Of a DNA stretch of 37,077 bases, positions 1 to 7,831 are shown piece by piece. The stretch spans positions 1 to 37,077 of the forward strand of contig JANXZS010000097.1 of NCBI GenBank assembly GCA_025355385.1. Direction: 5' to 3'. Position 1 is the stretch's first letter, and the number at the start of each line of letters is the position of its first letter. The stretch comes from Acidobacteriaceae bacterium (GTDB taxonomy: Bacteria; Acidobacteriota; Terriglobia; Terriglobales; Acidobacteriaceae). The notes beneath the pieces were generated by a model. That model saw only the letters and a program-made list of their open reading frames with translations. It was not told where the DNA came from and did no database searches. A program made the position numbers and the translations under genes.

Positions 1-1375
1 GTGCCTTGCCGGCGCGCAGCTCTTCGCGAATGCGTTCAAAAATGAGGACGTTGGAATCGACGCCCATACCAATCGTCAGAATGACGCCGGCGATTCCCGG
101 AAGGGTCAGCACCGAGCGGCTAAAGCCCATAAATCCGAGCAGGATGACGAGGTTGAGAAACAGCGCTAAGTCGGCATTGATGCCCGCGCCACGGTAATAG
201 ACCAGCATGAAGATCATGACGGCCAGCATGCCGATGATCGAGGCCAGAACGCCTTGATGGATGGAATCCGCGCCCAGCGACGGACCGACGGTACGCTCTT
301 CCAGGTAGCGGATCGAGGCGGGCAAAGCACCGGTGCGAAGCAGCAGGGAGAGATCGGCCGACTGCTCTTTGTTGAAGCCGCCGGTAATGCGCCCCTGATC
401 GCGGATGGGCTGCTGAATGTTCGCCACCTCACGCACGCGATTGTCGAGGACGATTCCGAGGGAGCTGCCGATGTTGGCGCTGGTGAACTGGTAGAAGCGT
501 TCGCCGGCTTCCCGCGTAAGGATGAAGGTGACGTCAGGGCGCTGATTCTCGTCAACCGATGGCTGCGCATCGCGGAAGTCGCTCCCAGCCACCTCGGAGA
601 TGCGCTTGAGAACCCATACCTGGTCAGCCGAGTCTCCACCGGAAATAATGCCGGAACCGTGCATCAATACCTGATCCGGGGGAACGACCCCGCCGAGCGA
701 TTGCAAAGCCGATGCCTCGTCGGGAAAGGATTTGCTCAACACATGGTGAATCTCGAGTCGCGCCGTGGATTGGATGATTTCCTTCACACGGCCGGGATCG
801 TCTACCCCGGGCAACTCTACCAGGATTTGATTCGTCCCCAAGCCGTACTCCTGAATGACGGGCTCGCTGACTCCCAGCTTGTCGACTCGTTCGCGAATGG
901 TCTCGATCGCCTGCTGCAGTGCGTGCTTCTGGATCGTCTGCAATTGCGAGAGCTTCATCGTCAACACCCAGGCGTTGTCCCCGCCAGACGACACGTCGTA
1001 CTGGTTCGAGTATTTGGCGTTGAGCGTGCTGCGAACGTCGCCTCCGCGATCCGCGGGAGTGCCGAGAACCTGCACTATCTCGGGGTGCTTCAGGTCGGGC
1101 TTGATGACGGAACTGAAGGTCAGGCCGGCCTGCTGCATATCCTGCTCAATGCGCTTCATGGTGTTGTCGGTTTCGGCATTCACGGCATCATCCACCATTA
1201 CCTGCAGAATGAGGTGAGTGCCGCCGCGAAGATCGAGACCGAGATGGATGTGGTCGGTGAGCGCGGCCTTCCACGCCTTGCCATCTACGCCCTTGGGGAT
1301 ACCAAAGATGCCGAAGATGAAAACAAGCAGGACCGCGACGATCAGAATAGTTTTGGTGCCTAGATTCTTACGCAT
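1..1375 (-). CDS. secD: Protein translocase subunit SecD (3' end cut by window edge)
   Basis: This is the front part of the SecD subunit of the SecDF complex, which uses the proton gradient to help pull proteins across the inner membrane after SecA/SecYEG. The frame is open from an ATG at 1375 down to the window edge, giving about 458 residues without a stop. It starts MRKNLGTKTILI with one hydrophobic segment at about residues 7-27, followed by the SecD P1 signature GLDLRGGTHLILQV at about 48-61. A stretch reading EYGLGTNQILVELPGV(D)DPGRVKE follows in the middle. Near the window edge is the conserved transmembrane motif GMGVDSNVLIFERIREELRAG, whose Asp is the functional acid in SecD. The gene lies 66 nt downstream of yajC on the same strand, the usual yajC-secD order. 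The remaining C-terminus, and probably secF, lie outside the window. Confidence 0.95.
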   Translation of the reverse strand, partial: MRKNLGTKTILIVAVLLVFIFGIFGIPKGVDGKAWKAALTDHIHLGLDLRGGTHLILQVMVDDAVNAETDNTMKRIEQDMQQAGLTFSSVIKPDLKHPEIVQVLGTPADRGGDVRSTLNAKYSNQYDVSSGGDNAWVLTMKLSQLQTIQKHALQQAIETIRERVDKLGVSEPVIQEYGLGTNQILVELPGVDDPGRVKEIIQSTARLEIHHVLSKSFPDEASALQSLGGVVPPDQVLMHGSGIISGGDSADQVWVLKRISEVAGSDFRDAQPSVDENQRPDVTFILTREAGERFYQFTSANIGSSLGIVLDNRVREVANIQQPIRDQGRITGGFNKEQSADLSLLLRTGALPASIRYLEERTVGPSLGADSIHQGVLASIIGMLAVMIFMLVYYRGAGINADLALFLNLVILLGFMGFSRSVLTLPGIAGVILTIGMGVDSNVLIFERIREELRAGKA

Positions 1376-1441
1376 GGGAATCGCAATCAGGGTGACCCAC
1401 CGGCGTCGAGCGGTTCTGGCTCATCGGACGGACGGACACGG

Positions 1442-1753
1442 TTACTTAACTTCCTCTTGTGTGGTGACGGATGCGATGGCGGTCTTCACGACTTCAACCT
1501 TTACATTGTCAGGGGGAATGCGGAGCTGGATGGCATCTTCCTTGATGGAAATGATGGTGCCCCGAAGACCGCCAGTGGTCGTAACCTTATCCCCGGACTT
1601 CAATCCGCCCAGCATCTCCTGCCATTTCTTCTGGCGCTGCTGATTGGGCCGGATGAGCATGAAGTAAAAGACAACAATAATAAGGATGAATGGCAGGAAG
1701 GTCATATATCCCTGCGCAGCGCCGCCGGCTAGAAATAGAGCCATAAAGTCCAA
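1442..1753 (-). CDS. yajC: Preprotein translocase accessory subunit YajC
   Basis: This 103-aa protein is the small single-span partner of SecDF in the inner membrane. A hydrophobic segment at about residues 17-36 (FLPFILIIVVFYFMLIRP) is followed directly by NQQRQKKWQEML and the GDKVTTTGGLRGTI segment, the characteristic YajC pattern of a membrane anchor plus a small cytoplasmic domain. The frame starts at a TTG (1753) with AAGGA 7 nt upstream; the first in-frame ATG (1744) is 16 nt from that site, so the TTG start is preferred. It lies between tgt and secD, a gene order common in many bacteria, and is probably co-transcribed with secD. Confidence 0.93.
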   Translation of the reverse strand: MDFMALFLAGGAAQGYMTFLPFILIIVVFYFMLIRPNQQRQKKWQEMLGGLKSGDKVTTTGGLRGTIISIKEDAIQLRIPPDNVKVEVVKTAIASVTTQEEVK

Positions 1754-2072
1754 AACACGATCCTTCTCTTGAGTGCGCTAAAGTGCCGAATCACTCAAAA
1801 CATCTTCAAGTTTGTCCTGGGGAAGGCCGCACTCGGGAAACCGCCAAACGCGCTCGGCTGGTGCACAGGAGCAACGATTGATTTCCACGGGGGCGGGGAA
1901 GGAGGGCCACTCAAGGTTCGGGGAATCCCCCGGAGGGGCAGAGCCAAGGGTTCCACGCATGAACCGGAATCTCGGTCTGGTGCTACCGTGGCCGAGGCCT
2001 CGATATCTTTTTCCGCTAACTAAACGTGCCCAACTGCCTGCTTGCTTCCTTACGACAGGATACCGCTCACGC
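1754..2072. other. 319-nt spacer between tgt and yajC
   Basis: I recognise no gene here. A GC-rich hairpin, CGGGG-AAT-CCCCCG, lies around 1918-1931. The leftward frame from 2110 to 1778 (110 aa, or 60 aa from an internal Met) is open, but it has an odd Pro/Arg/Cys-rich composition, begins inside tgt and matches no family I know. The yajC ribosome-binding site AAGGA is at 1761-1765. The spacer could hold a yajC-secD promoter or a structured leader RNA, but I see no clear -35/-10 pair. Confidence 0.4.
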
Positions 2073-3227
2073 CTACTGGCCGGAACGCGAATCGTCAAGC
2101 GCGCGTACACGGGCCAGTAATGCTGGAAGGGTGCCTATGGCAATAGCATCACGCACGCGCCGCATCGTGTCAAGATAGAAGGCCAGATTGTGCAACGTAT
2201 TGAGCACTGCCGACAGGGGTTCCTGTGCCGCCATCAGGTGGCGCAGATAGGCGCGGCTGTAGCGTCGGCAGACCATGCAGCCACACTCGGGATCGGCTGG
2301 TCCCTGATCTTCCGCGAAGGCGCGATTCTTGATGTTCAAGCGTCCCTGAGAGGTGAAGAGCAGTCCGTGACGGGCCGCGCGCGTGGGCAGAACGCAATCC
2401 ATCATGTCGACGCCCATGGCGGCATACTCCACTATTTCATCGGGATAGCCCACGCCCATGACGTAACGAGGCTTGTCCGCCGGCAGCAGCGGTAGCGTCT
2501 GCTCAATGATCTCCCGGGTGAGTGGCCGAGGCTCTCCGACACTCAAGCCTCCGATGGCATAGCCGGGAAAATCCATCTCGACCAGGCGTTCGGCGCACTC
2601 GCGGCGAAGATCGGGATACATCCCGCCCTGGACGATGCCGAAGAGGCTCTGCGACTGCCCAGGGAGTTCAGCGGCCCAGGGGGTTTCGTGCTGGTGGGCG
2701 TCAAAGTGGTCTTTGCTGCGACGGGCCCAGCGCAGGGTCAACTCCAGGGAGGCCTGCGCCCGGGAGCGATCTGCGGGGTACTCGGTGCACTCATCGAAGG
2801 CCATGAGGATGTCGGCTCCGAGGGCGATCTGCACATCCATGGAATGCTCAGGCGAGAAGAAGTGGGAGGAGCCATCGAGGTGCGACCGGAAGTGGACGCC
2901 TTCTTCGCTGACCTTTCGTAAATCATTGAGGCTAAACACCTGGAAGCCACCGGAGTCAGTAAGCAGCGCTCGCGGCCAACTCATAAATCGGTGCAGCCCA
3001 CCCAGTCGTTTGACCAGATCGTGGCCCGGTCGCAGGTAGAGATGATAGGTATTGCCCAGGATGATTTCCGCACCCAAATCTTCCAACAGATGCTGGGGGA
3101 CCGCCTTCACCGACCCCACCGTTCCGACGGGCATGAAGACCGGTGTCTCCACCGCCTGGTGAGGGAGGACCATTGTGGCACGGCGGGCGGGGCCTCCCGT
3201 GGCGTGAATGTGAAAACTGAGGGACAT
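2073..3227 (-). CDS. tgt: tRNA-guanine transglycosylase (queuine tRNA-ribosyltransferase)
   Basis: This 384-aa enzyme exchanges guanine 34 in the anticodon of GUN tRNAs for the queuosine precursor preQ1. The catalytic (base-binding) Asp is in LLTDSGGFQVFSL, and the nucleophile Asp is in GVDMMDCVLPTRAARHG. Near the C-terminus are the zinc ligands of the CGCMVCRRYSRAYLRHL segment (C-x-C-x2-C followed by His). The opening IHATGGPARR and the VFMPVGTVGSVKAV segment are also typical, and the length is normal for bacterial Tgt (about 370-390 aa). The ATG at 3227 is preceded by AGGAA. It stands upstream of yajC-secD with 319 nt between, the same neighbourhood as in Escherichia coli. Confidence 0.96.
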   Translation of the reverse strand: MSLSFHIHATGGPARRATMVLPHQAVETPVFMPVGTVGSVKAVPQHLLEDLGAEIILGNTYHLYLRPGHDLVKRLGGLHRFMSWPRALLTDSGGFQVFSLNDLRKVSEEGVHFRSHLDGSSHFFSPEHSMDVQIALGADILMAFDECTEYPADRSRAQASLELTLRWARRSKDHFDAHQHETPWAAELPGQSQSLFGIVQGGMYPDLRRECAERLVEMDFPGYAIGGLSVGEPRPLTREIIEQTLPLLPADKPRYVMGVGYPDEIVEYAAMGVDMMDCVLPTRAARHGLLFTSQGRLNIKNRAFAEDQGPADPECGCMVCRRYSRAYLRHLMAAQEPLSAVLNTLHNLAFYLDTMRRVRDAIAIGTLPALLARVRALDDSRSGQ

Positions 3228-3291
3228 TTCCTGTCATTGTACGGGCATGCCGCAATGGGCCCTAACGGGAGACGAGTAGGAGAGAGACTTT

Positions 3292-5517
3292 CTAACGGCC
3301 TGGGAGCGCCAGGCGCAGGCCTACACGGCCTGTGGCTGGGGTGCCCAGTGTCAAGACCGGGGTGCGGCCTACCTCGATGGCATGATCGAACATGTTTTCT
3401 GCCGCCGCGAAGACTTCAAAGCGGTGGCCGTCGTGGCCGCCGAAGCTGCGCGAGAGGTTGGCGTCAAGACGAAAGAATCCGTGCAGCAGGAAGCGGTTCG
3501 CATCGTCATCGTATTGCTGCCCGGACCCCCGGGCCTGCAGGCTAAGGACGCCGAATCTGGAGGAACGCAACGTTGACTGGAGAGTCGCCATGTTGCGGGG
3601 CACCTGCGGTATCCAGTTGCCCTTGAGCCGAGGCTGCTGCTGCGACCGCGTCACGGTGGCGTCGGCAAATTGGTATCCACCGCCGATCGAAATCCAGCGC
3701 CGCGGAGCTGTCTCGAAATCGATGGCGACACCGCGGCTTTCAATCTGACCGAGATTTTCGCGCTGTTTCAAGATTGACGTGGGAGCGATGGTGAGCGTCA
3801 GGGCGGTGATGGGGCGGTTCACCTGCGTCCAGAAGTAGCTTGCACGCATGGTCGTGGCTGGCAGAGAAATTTGCGAGCCTGCTTCCCATCCCGTGGCGCG
3901 CTCTGTGCGCAGGCCGGGGTTGGCGAGCGTCAGTTCCTGGCCCACCTGACCATTGCGGTAAAGTTCGTTGGCCGTAGGTGCGCGAAAGGCGCGAAAGGCC
4001 GAGGCAGTGAGTGCGAATTGAGGACCGATGCGGCGCACAATACCAAGACGAGGATCGAAGACATCCTCGTTCAATTTCGGCAGGGGAAGAGGGCTGAGCG
4101 GACTCTGGATGGCATCGAAGTTGCGGAAGAGATCCACGCGAGTACCCGCCGTCAGGGTCCATTGTTTTGGACTCCAAAGCGCCTCGACGTATGCGCCGAT
4201 CTGACGCTGACGCGCGCTGATGTCGGTCTGCCGCAAACTGGGAAGGACGCTTTCGTTGTCCTGGGCGCGAATATCCCGCACGTCGCCGCCAGCCACCAGC
4301 ACCAGAATTTTGCCCAGGGTTTGCTGCCAGTGCACCACGGCTCCCAGTTCGCTGGCTGGCGTGAGGGCGACGCGCGTCGGCCTCTCCGAGGAACGGCTGG
4401 GCGAGATGGCCGAAAAAGTCTGCCGATAGTGCTCGGTGCTGCCATACAGGCGAAGGCCCCGCGTCCCGCCACTGTCATCGCTCCAATCCAGGCCGCCTGC
4501 ATACCGCCACAGCCGCGTTCCATTTTTCTGCAACGGAGTTCCGTTGCTGCGCGCCTCGTTGAAGCCATTACCGCGGAGAAATATCCTCGTGGTGGCAGAC
4601 TGCCGCTCAAGGTCTACGAGTCCGTTCTCAGCATGGACGTTCGAAGCAACATCGACCGGTCCGCGCGATCCCGGCGCCACCAGGATGAAACCGTCGGTGC
4701 GAAAGACGCCCGCGCTCGCCAGCCCCGCATAATATTTGTACTTACCCTGGGCAAGCGCTACTGCTTCGCGCGTGTTTTGTCCTCCGTAGCTGGTCAGAAA
4801 CGAAAGACCGTCCAGGCTGGGGCGCACTGGAATCAGGTTGATCACGCCGCCGATGGCGCTCGATCCGTAAAGGTCCGACGCGCCTCCACGCACAACCTCC
4901 ACTGATTGAATGGTGAGGCCGGGCAACTCCTGCCAATGAATCCAGCCTCCGAAGGGATCGTTTTGCGGCACGTCGTCGGTAACTACAAGGGTCCGACTGG
5001 CCGCGGTGGAACCCAGGCCGCGCAGCGAAATTCCCTGCGAGGTTGGATTGGCAACGCGGGAGCTGGACCGCCGGAACAACTCTGCTCCCGCAACCTGCCG
5101 CAGCTTGTCGTCGAGCGAGAATGCAGCAGACTGACGCAATTCATCCTGGGTCAGCACGCGAACACTGGCGGGGCTCTCATCCGATGGCAGCGGCGTGCGA
5201 TAAGCGGTGACGGTGACGACTTGCCTGGACTGGGGCGCATTCAGAACGACGCGTGCCGCTTCTCCCGATTTAAACGTTACAGTGACGGTTGCAAACCGAG
5301 GATCTTCGAATCGCAAGGGGATGGCAGAGGGGGCGACAAAGCTTCCGCTGGCACTGGTGGTAGCTACCGCCCCAGTCGCGCCGGAGATGGATACACCGGC
5401 TACCGGCCTGCCCTGGGCATCGACGACGATGCCGCTGACCGGCTGCTGTGCTGCCAGGGGCATGACGCACGACAGGAAAAGTATCAGCAGGAGATTCGAT
5501 CTTTGCATTGGCATCAT
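3292..5517 (-). CDS. TonB-dependent outer-membrane receptor with N-terminal carboxypeptidase-like domain
   Basis: This 741-aa protein has a signal peptide at residues 1-24 (hydrophobic LLLILFLSCVMPLAAQQ). A short carboxypeptidase-regulatory-like beta domain follows at about 27-95 (VSGIVVDAQGRPVAGVSIS). Next comes a TonB-box-like VVTVTAYRTPL, a plug domain (LDDKLRQVAGAELF, ISLRGLG, VEVVRGGASDLYGSSAIGGVINLIP), and a 22-strand-type barrel to the end. The plug and barrel lengths are those of siderophore/vitamin receptors of the BtuB/FepA kind, much shorter than the two Oar-like receptors in this window. The substrate cannot be read from sequence. The gene starts 6 nt after the folK stop, so it is probably read through from folK; several Met codons (5517, 5514, 5508) could be the start. 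The last residue is Arg rather than the usual Phe. Confidence 0.88.
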   Translation of the reverse strand: MMPMQRSNLLLILFLSCVMPLAAQQPVSGIVVDAQGRPVAGVSISGATGAVATTSASGSFVAPSAIPLRFEDPRFATVTVTFKSGEAARVVLNAPQSRQVVTVTAYRTPLPSDESPASVRVLTQDELRQSAAFSLDDKLRQVAGAELFRRSSSRVANPTSQGISLRGLGSTAASRTLVVTDDVPQNDPFGGWIHWQELPGLTIQSVEVVRGGASDLYGSSAIGGVINLIPVRPSLDGLSFLTSYGGQNTREAVALAQGKYKYYAGLASAGVFRTDGFILVAPGSRGPVDVASNVHAENGLVDLERQSATTRIFLRGNGFNEARSNGTPLQKNGTRLWRYAGGLDWSDDSGGTRGLRLYGSTEHYRQTFSAISPSRSSERPTRVALTPASELGAVVHWQQTLGKILVLVAGGDVRDIRAQDNESVLPSLRQTDISARQRQIGAYVEALWSPKQWTLTAGTRVDLFRNFDAIQSPLSPLPLPKLNEDVFDPRLGIVRRIGPQFALTASAFRAFRAPTANELYRNGQVGQELTLANPGLRTERATGWEAGSQISLPATTMRASYFWTQVNRPITALTLTIAPTSILKQRENLGQIESRGVAIDFETAPRRWISIGGGYQFADATVTRSQQQPRLKGNWIPQVPRNMATLQSTLRSSRFGVLSLQARGSGQQYDDDANRFLLHGFFRLDANLSRSFGGHDGHRFEVFAAAENMFDHAIEVGRTPVLTLGTPATGRVGLRLALPGR

Positions 5518-5523
5518 GGCAAC

Positions 5524-6036
5524 TTAAATTCTGTTCACTGCGCTGATACGATTTGGTCCTGCGTCGGGTAGAACCTCGAGTAATTCGTCAATCGTAACTT
5601 TTAGGATTGGATGGACCAGAGTGGGAGCCAACTCCGCCATCGGCTGCAGTACGAACCTGCGCGCAGCAATCTCTGGATGCGGGAGATTGAGTTCATGGGA
5701 ATCGAGAACGAGGTCGTCGAAGAAGAGCAGGTCAAGGTCGAGATTTCGCGGACCTTTGGGTGTGGTGGTAAGTCGATCCCGACCGAAGGCGCGCTCGAGG
5801 TCCAGCAGATTCTGCATTAGCTGAGGCGCTGTCAGCTGCGTTAGCAGGGACACGGCAGCATTGACAAAGGCTGGTTGATCCATGTTTCCCATCGGTTCGG
5901 TGATGTAGAGCGAAGATATCCCCTCCACCGCGCCCAAGGCCCGCAGTTCCTCTATCGCTCGCCGCACGGTATCGGCGGGAGTACCCCAGCGCGAAGCGAG
6001 GTTGGAACCGAGAGCGATGTAGGCGTGGTGGATCAT
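5524..6036 (-). CDS. folK: 2-amino-4-hydroxy-6-hydroxymethyldihydropteridine diphosphokinase (FolK)
   Basis: This 170-aa enzyme transfers pyrophosphate from ATP to 6-hydroxymethyl-7,8-dihydropterin, the step before dihydropteroate synthase in folate synthesis. It opens with AYIALGSNLASR (family pattern ALGSNLG). It has the ITEPMGNMDQPAFVNAAV segment that corresponds to the substrate-binding loop, and the GPRNLDLDLLFFDD motif whose two Asp bind magnesium. The LPHPEIAARRFVLQPMAELAP block completes the signature. The length is normal. It is divergent from nadD and directly upstream of a TonB-dependent receptor gene. Another folate gene, folC, lies about 12 kb away. Confidence 0.95.
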   Translation of the reverse strand: MIHHAYIALGSNLASRWGTPADTVRRAIEELRALGAVEGISSLYITEPMGNMDQPAFVNAAVSLLTQLTAPQLMQNLLDLERAFGRDRLTTTPKGPRNLDLDLLFFDDLVLDSHELNLPHPEIAARRFVLQPMAELAPTLVHPILKVTIDELLEVLPDAGPNRISAVNRI

Positions 6037-6217
6037 CCTGTGTCTATTGTCTTACGAGTGGAGCAGAAGAGCGAACCGCGCACTTTCACGGACAGCAAAT
6101 AGTGCATAAGCCGGCAACGGTGGGGCCCGTGGGCAGAGTGCCGCCTGGCATCGGGTGGCAAGTGATTACGCGGGCGCCGGTCACACGGCGCTGAGCCATT
6201 CCGATAGGATGATTTCT

Positions 6218-6928
6218 ATGCGCATTGCCTTTTTCGGCGGGAGTTTCGATCCCCCTCACTGCGGTCATCTGGCAATCGCCCGGGCTGCGATCGAGCACAT
6301 GGCACTTGATCGGGTGCTCTTTGCCCCGGTCGGTACACAGCCTTTAAAGCGCGAGTTGCAGCCGGCGGGTTTTGCGGATCGCCTCGCGATGGTGCAGCTT
6401 GCTGTGGCAGGCGACCCCAGGCTGGATGTGTCTATGTTGGACGCGCCCCGCGCCGACGGCCAGTCAAATTACACGCTGCGGACACTGCATGAACTGCGGC
6501 AGGCGCTGGCCCCCGAGGACGAACTATTCTGCCTGGTGGGCGCTGACTCTTTCCTAACGCTGAAGCAGTGGCATGGAGCTGAGGACCTGCTGTTCGCCTG
6601 CGATTTCGTGGTGGCTGGCCGGCCGGGTTTTCTGCTAAACAATTTAGCCGCAGCTCTTCCAGAAGGAGTGCGTGTATCGGGCACGCCCAAACTGCTAGCG
6701 CCGGGCTGCCTATCCGTCCTGCTGGAGAACCCCTCGCGACGTCGATCTCATCTCTTTGTGCTGCCCGATCTGAAAGAGGACATCTCCGCCACCGAGATTC
6801 GCCAGGCTATCCTGGTGGGGGTTGAGGGGGGGCCATGCGACGAGCATTCAGTTCTACCCGCTGCCGTGATCACTTATATTAGGACTCACGGGCTGTACCG
6901 CGGGAGCGGGGAAGAATCCAGACCATAG
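6218..6928 (+). CDS. nadD: Nicotinate-nucleotide adenylyltransferase
   Basis: This 236-aa enzyme adenylates nicotinate mononucleotide to deamido-NAD in NAD synthesis. It begins MRIAFFGGSFDPPHCGHLAI: the nucleotidyltransferase motif GGSFDPPHxGH with His14 and His17. Towards the end DISATEIRQAI corresponds to the second ATP-binding motif (ISxTxIR). The segment VGADSFLTLKQWH is the family's GxDxxxxLxxWH. The frame is open from an ATG at 6155, but the conserved protein starts at 6218, with TAGGAT at about 9 nt upstream, so the longer start is rejected. rsfS follows, the common nadD-rsfS pairing. Confidence 0.95.
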   Translation: MRIAFFGGSFDPPHCGHLAIARAAIEHMALDRVLFAPVGTQPLKRELQPAGFADRLAMVQLAVAGDPRLDVSMLDAPRADGQSNYTLRTLHELRQALAPEDELFCLVGADSFLTLKQWHGAEDLLFACDFVVAGRPGFLLNNLAAALPEGVRVSGTPKLLAPGCLSVLLENPSRRRSHLFVLPDLKEDISATEIRQAILVGVEGGPCDEHSVLPAAVITYIRTHGLYRGSGEESRP

Positions 6929-6990
6929 CTGGCGCCCCTCTCGCCTCACGAGCTACGATGGAAGAGAAGTCAGGAGAACAACCGAACAGA

Positions 6991-7635
6991 ATGGCATCCC
7001 TCGAGACACGCCGCATGGTACTTGCTGCCGCCGCAGCCTGCGAAGACAAAAAGGCAGAAGATACACGCATTCTGGAACTGGACCCGATGGATTCCGGTTT
7101 CACTGACTTCTTCCTCATCGCCAGCGGAACCAATGCCCGGCAGGTAGTCGCGATCGCGGATGAGATTGAAATGCGTATGAAGCGGGAATTCGCCACCTAT
7201 CCCAACTCGGTCGAAGGCCGTAGGCAGGGTGAGTGGGTGTTGATGGACTACGTAGATTTCGTGGTCCACGTATTCCTGACTGAGAAGCGCGCTTTCTATG
7301 ACATTGAGCGGCTGCGTAAGTCGGCAACGCTGGTGGATCTGGCGCAACTGAACGCGGCTCTTAACGAGAAGGTGAAGGCCGTCCGCAAAAAGTCGCCGGC
7401 AAAGAAGGTTGTTCCCTCTAATGCAAAGAGAGCGGCGGGAAAAAAGACTGCTTTAGGAAATAAAGTAACTGCGACAGTTACGAAACCAAAGATTCCAGCG
7501 AGGAAGGGAGCGAAAGCCGCTCCAGTAAAGGCTGCCACAAAGAAAGCGGTAACGACAAAAGTAACCGTGACTGCGATGAAATCGCCCGTAAAGAAAAAAG
7601 TTGCGAGTAAGAAGAAGGCTGCAGACAACGGCTAG
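6991..7635 (+). CDS. rsfS: Ribosomal silencing factor RsfS with Lys/Ala-rich C-terminal tail
   Basis: RsfS (formerly YbeB/Iojap) binds ribosomal protein L14 (uL14) and blocks joining of the ribosomal subunits when nutrients are scarce. Residues 1-115 carry the family pattern: ACEDKKAEDTRILEL, then FTDFFLIASGTNARQVVAIADEI, then EGRRQGEWVLMDYVDFVVHVF and FYDIERL. After about residue 120 the protein continues for roughly 95 residues made mostly of Lys, Ala, Pro, Val and Thr (AKK, KKVV, KAATKKA, VKKKVASKKK), like a histone H1 tail; most RsfS proteins are only about 105-130 aa. Start: an ATG at 6958 is also in frame, but AGGAG at 6972-6976 precedes the ATG at 6991 (14 nt, rather long), so the exact start is uncertain. 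Confidence 0.9.
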   Translation: MASLETRRMVLAAAAACEDKKAEDTRILELDPMDSGFTDFFLIASGTNARQVVAIADEIEMRMKREFATYPNSVEGRRQGEWVLMDYVDFVVHVFLTEKRAFYDIERLRKSATLVDLAQLNAALNEKVKAVRKKSPAKKVVPSNAKRAAGKKTALGNKVTATVTKPKIPARKGAKAAPVKAATKKAVTTKVTVTAMKSPVKKKVASKKKAADNG

Positions 7636-7656
7636 AATCTGCCGAGATAAGCCACG

Positions 7657-7685
7657 CGAAGGGCGCTCGAAGTGAGCGCTCTTCG
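7657..7685 (+). terminator. Hairpin downstream of rsfS
   Basis: A 12-bp stem (CGAAGGGCGCTC / GAGCGCTCTTCG, one G-T wobble) with a 5-nt loop lies 21 nt after the rsfS stop. The following bases (TATTGCTATG) are only weakly T-rich, so it is a candidate terminator or 3'-end stabiliser for nadD-rsfS. Confidence 0.5.
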
Positions 7686-7774
7686 TATTGCTATGAAGAG
7701 GGACTGGTCAGGCTGACGTTTTGTGAGGGTTTCGTTCTTGAATTATGCAGCAAGCTTATCAACAGGCAACAGTA

Positions 7775-7804
7775 CAACGGGCACCCAGCTGTGGGTGCCC
7801 GTTG
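7775..7804 (-). terminator. Perfect 13-bp hairpin after the first Oar-like receptor gene
   Basis: CAACGGGCACCCA pairs perfectly with TGGGTGCCCGTTG across a 4-nt loop. It sits 27 nt beyond the receptor stop codon, between the convergent rsfS and receptor genes, and could act in both directions. No strong T run follows on either side. Confidence 0.6.
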
Positions 7805-7831
7805 GTGATTGATTGCACTGCTACGCTTCGC

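Noticed and set aside
254-1363. Long rightward open frame (369 aa)
   Set aside because: It is antisense to secD, whose motifs are clear on the other strand; its composition is that of a shadow frame.
2020-2072. Leftward AAGGAAGCA stretch resembling the core of bacterial SRP RNA
   Set aside because: The flanking bases do not form the helix 8 pairing of SRP RNA; the match is limited to about ten bases.
1778-2110. Leftward 110-aa frame between tgt and yajC
   Set aside because: It begins inside tgt, has no ribosome-binding site or recognisable domain and unusual composition. Described as spacer instead.
3871-4905. Rightward open frame (344 aa)
   Set aside because: Antisense to the TonB-dependent receptor at 3292-5517; no family pattern.
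5524-6217. Cobalamin riboswitch controlling the receptor at 3292-5517
   Set aside because: The upstream space is the folK coding region, and no B12-box-like sequence is visible in the folK-nadD gap.
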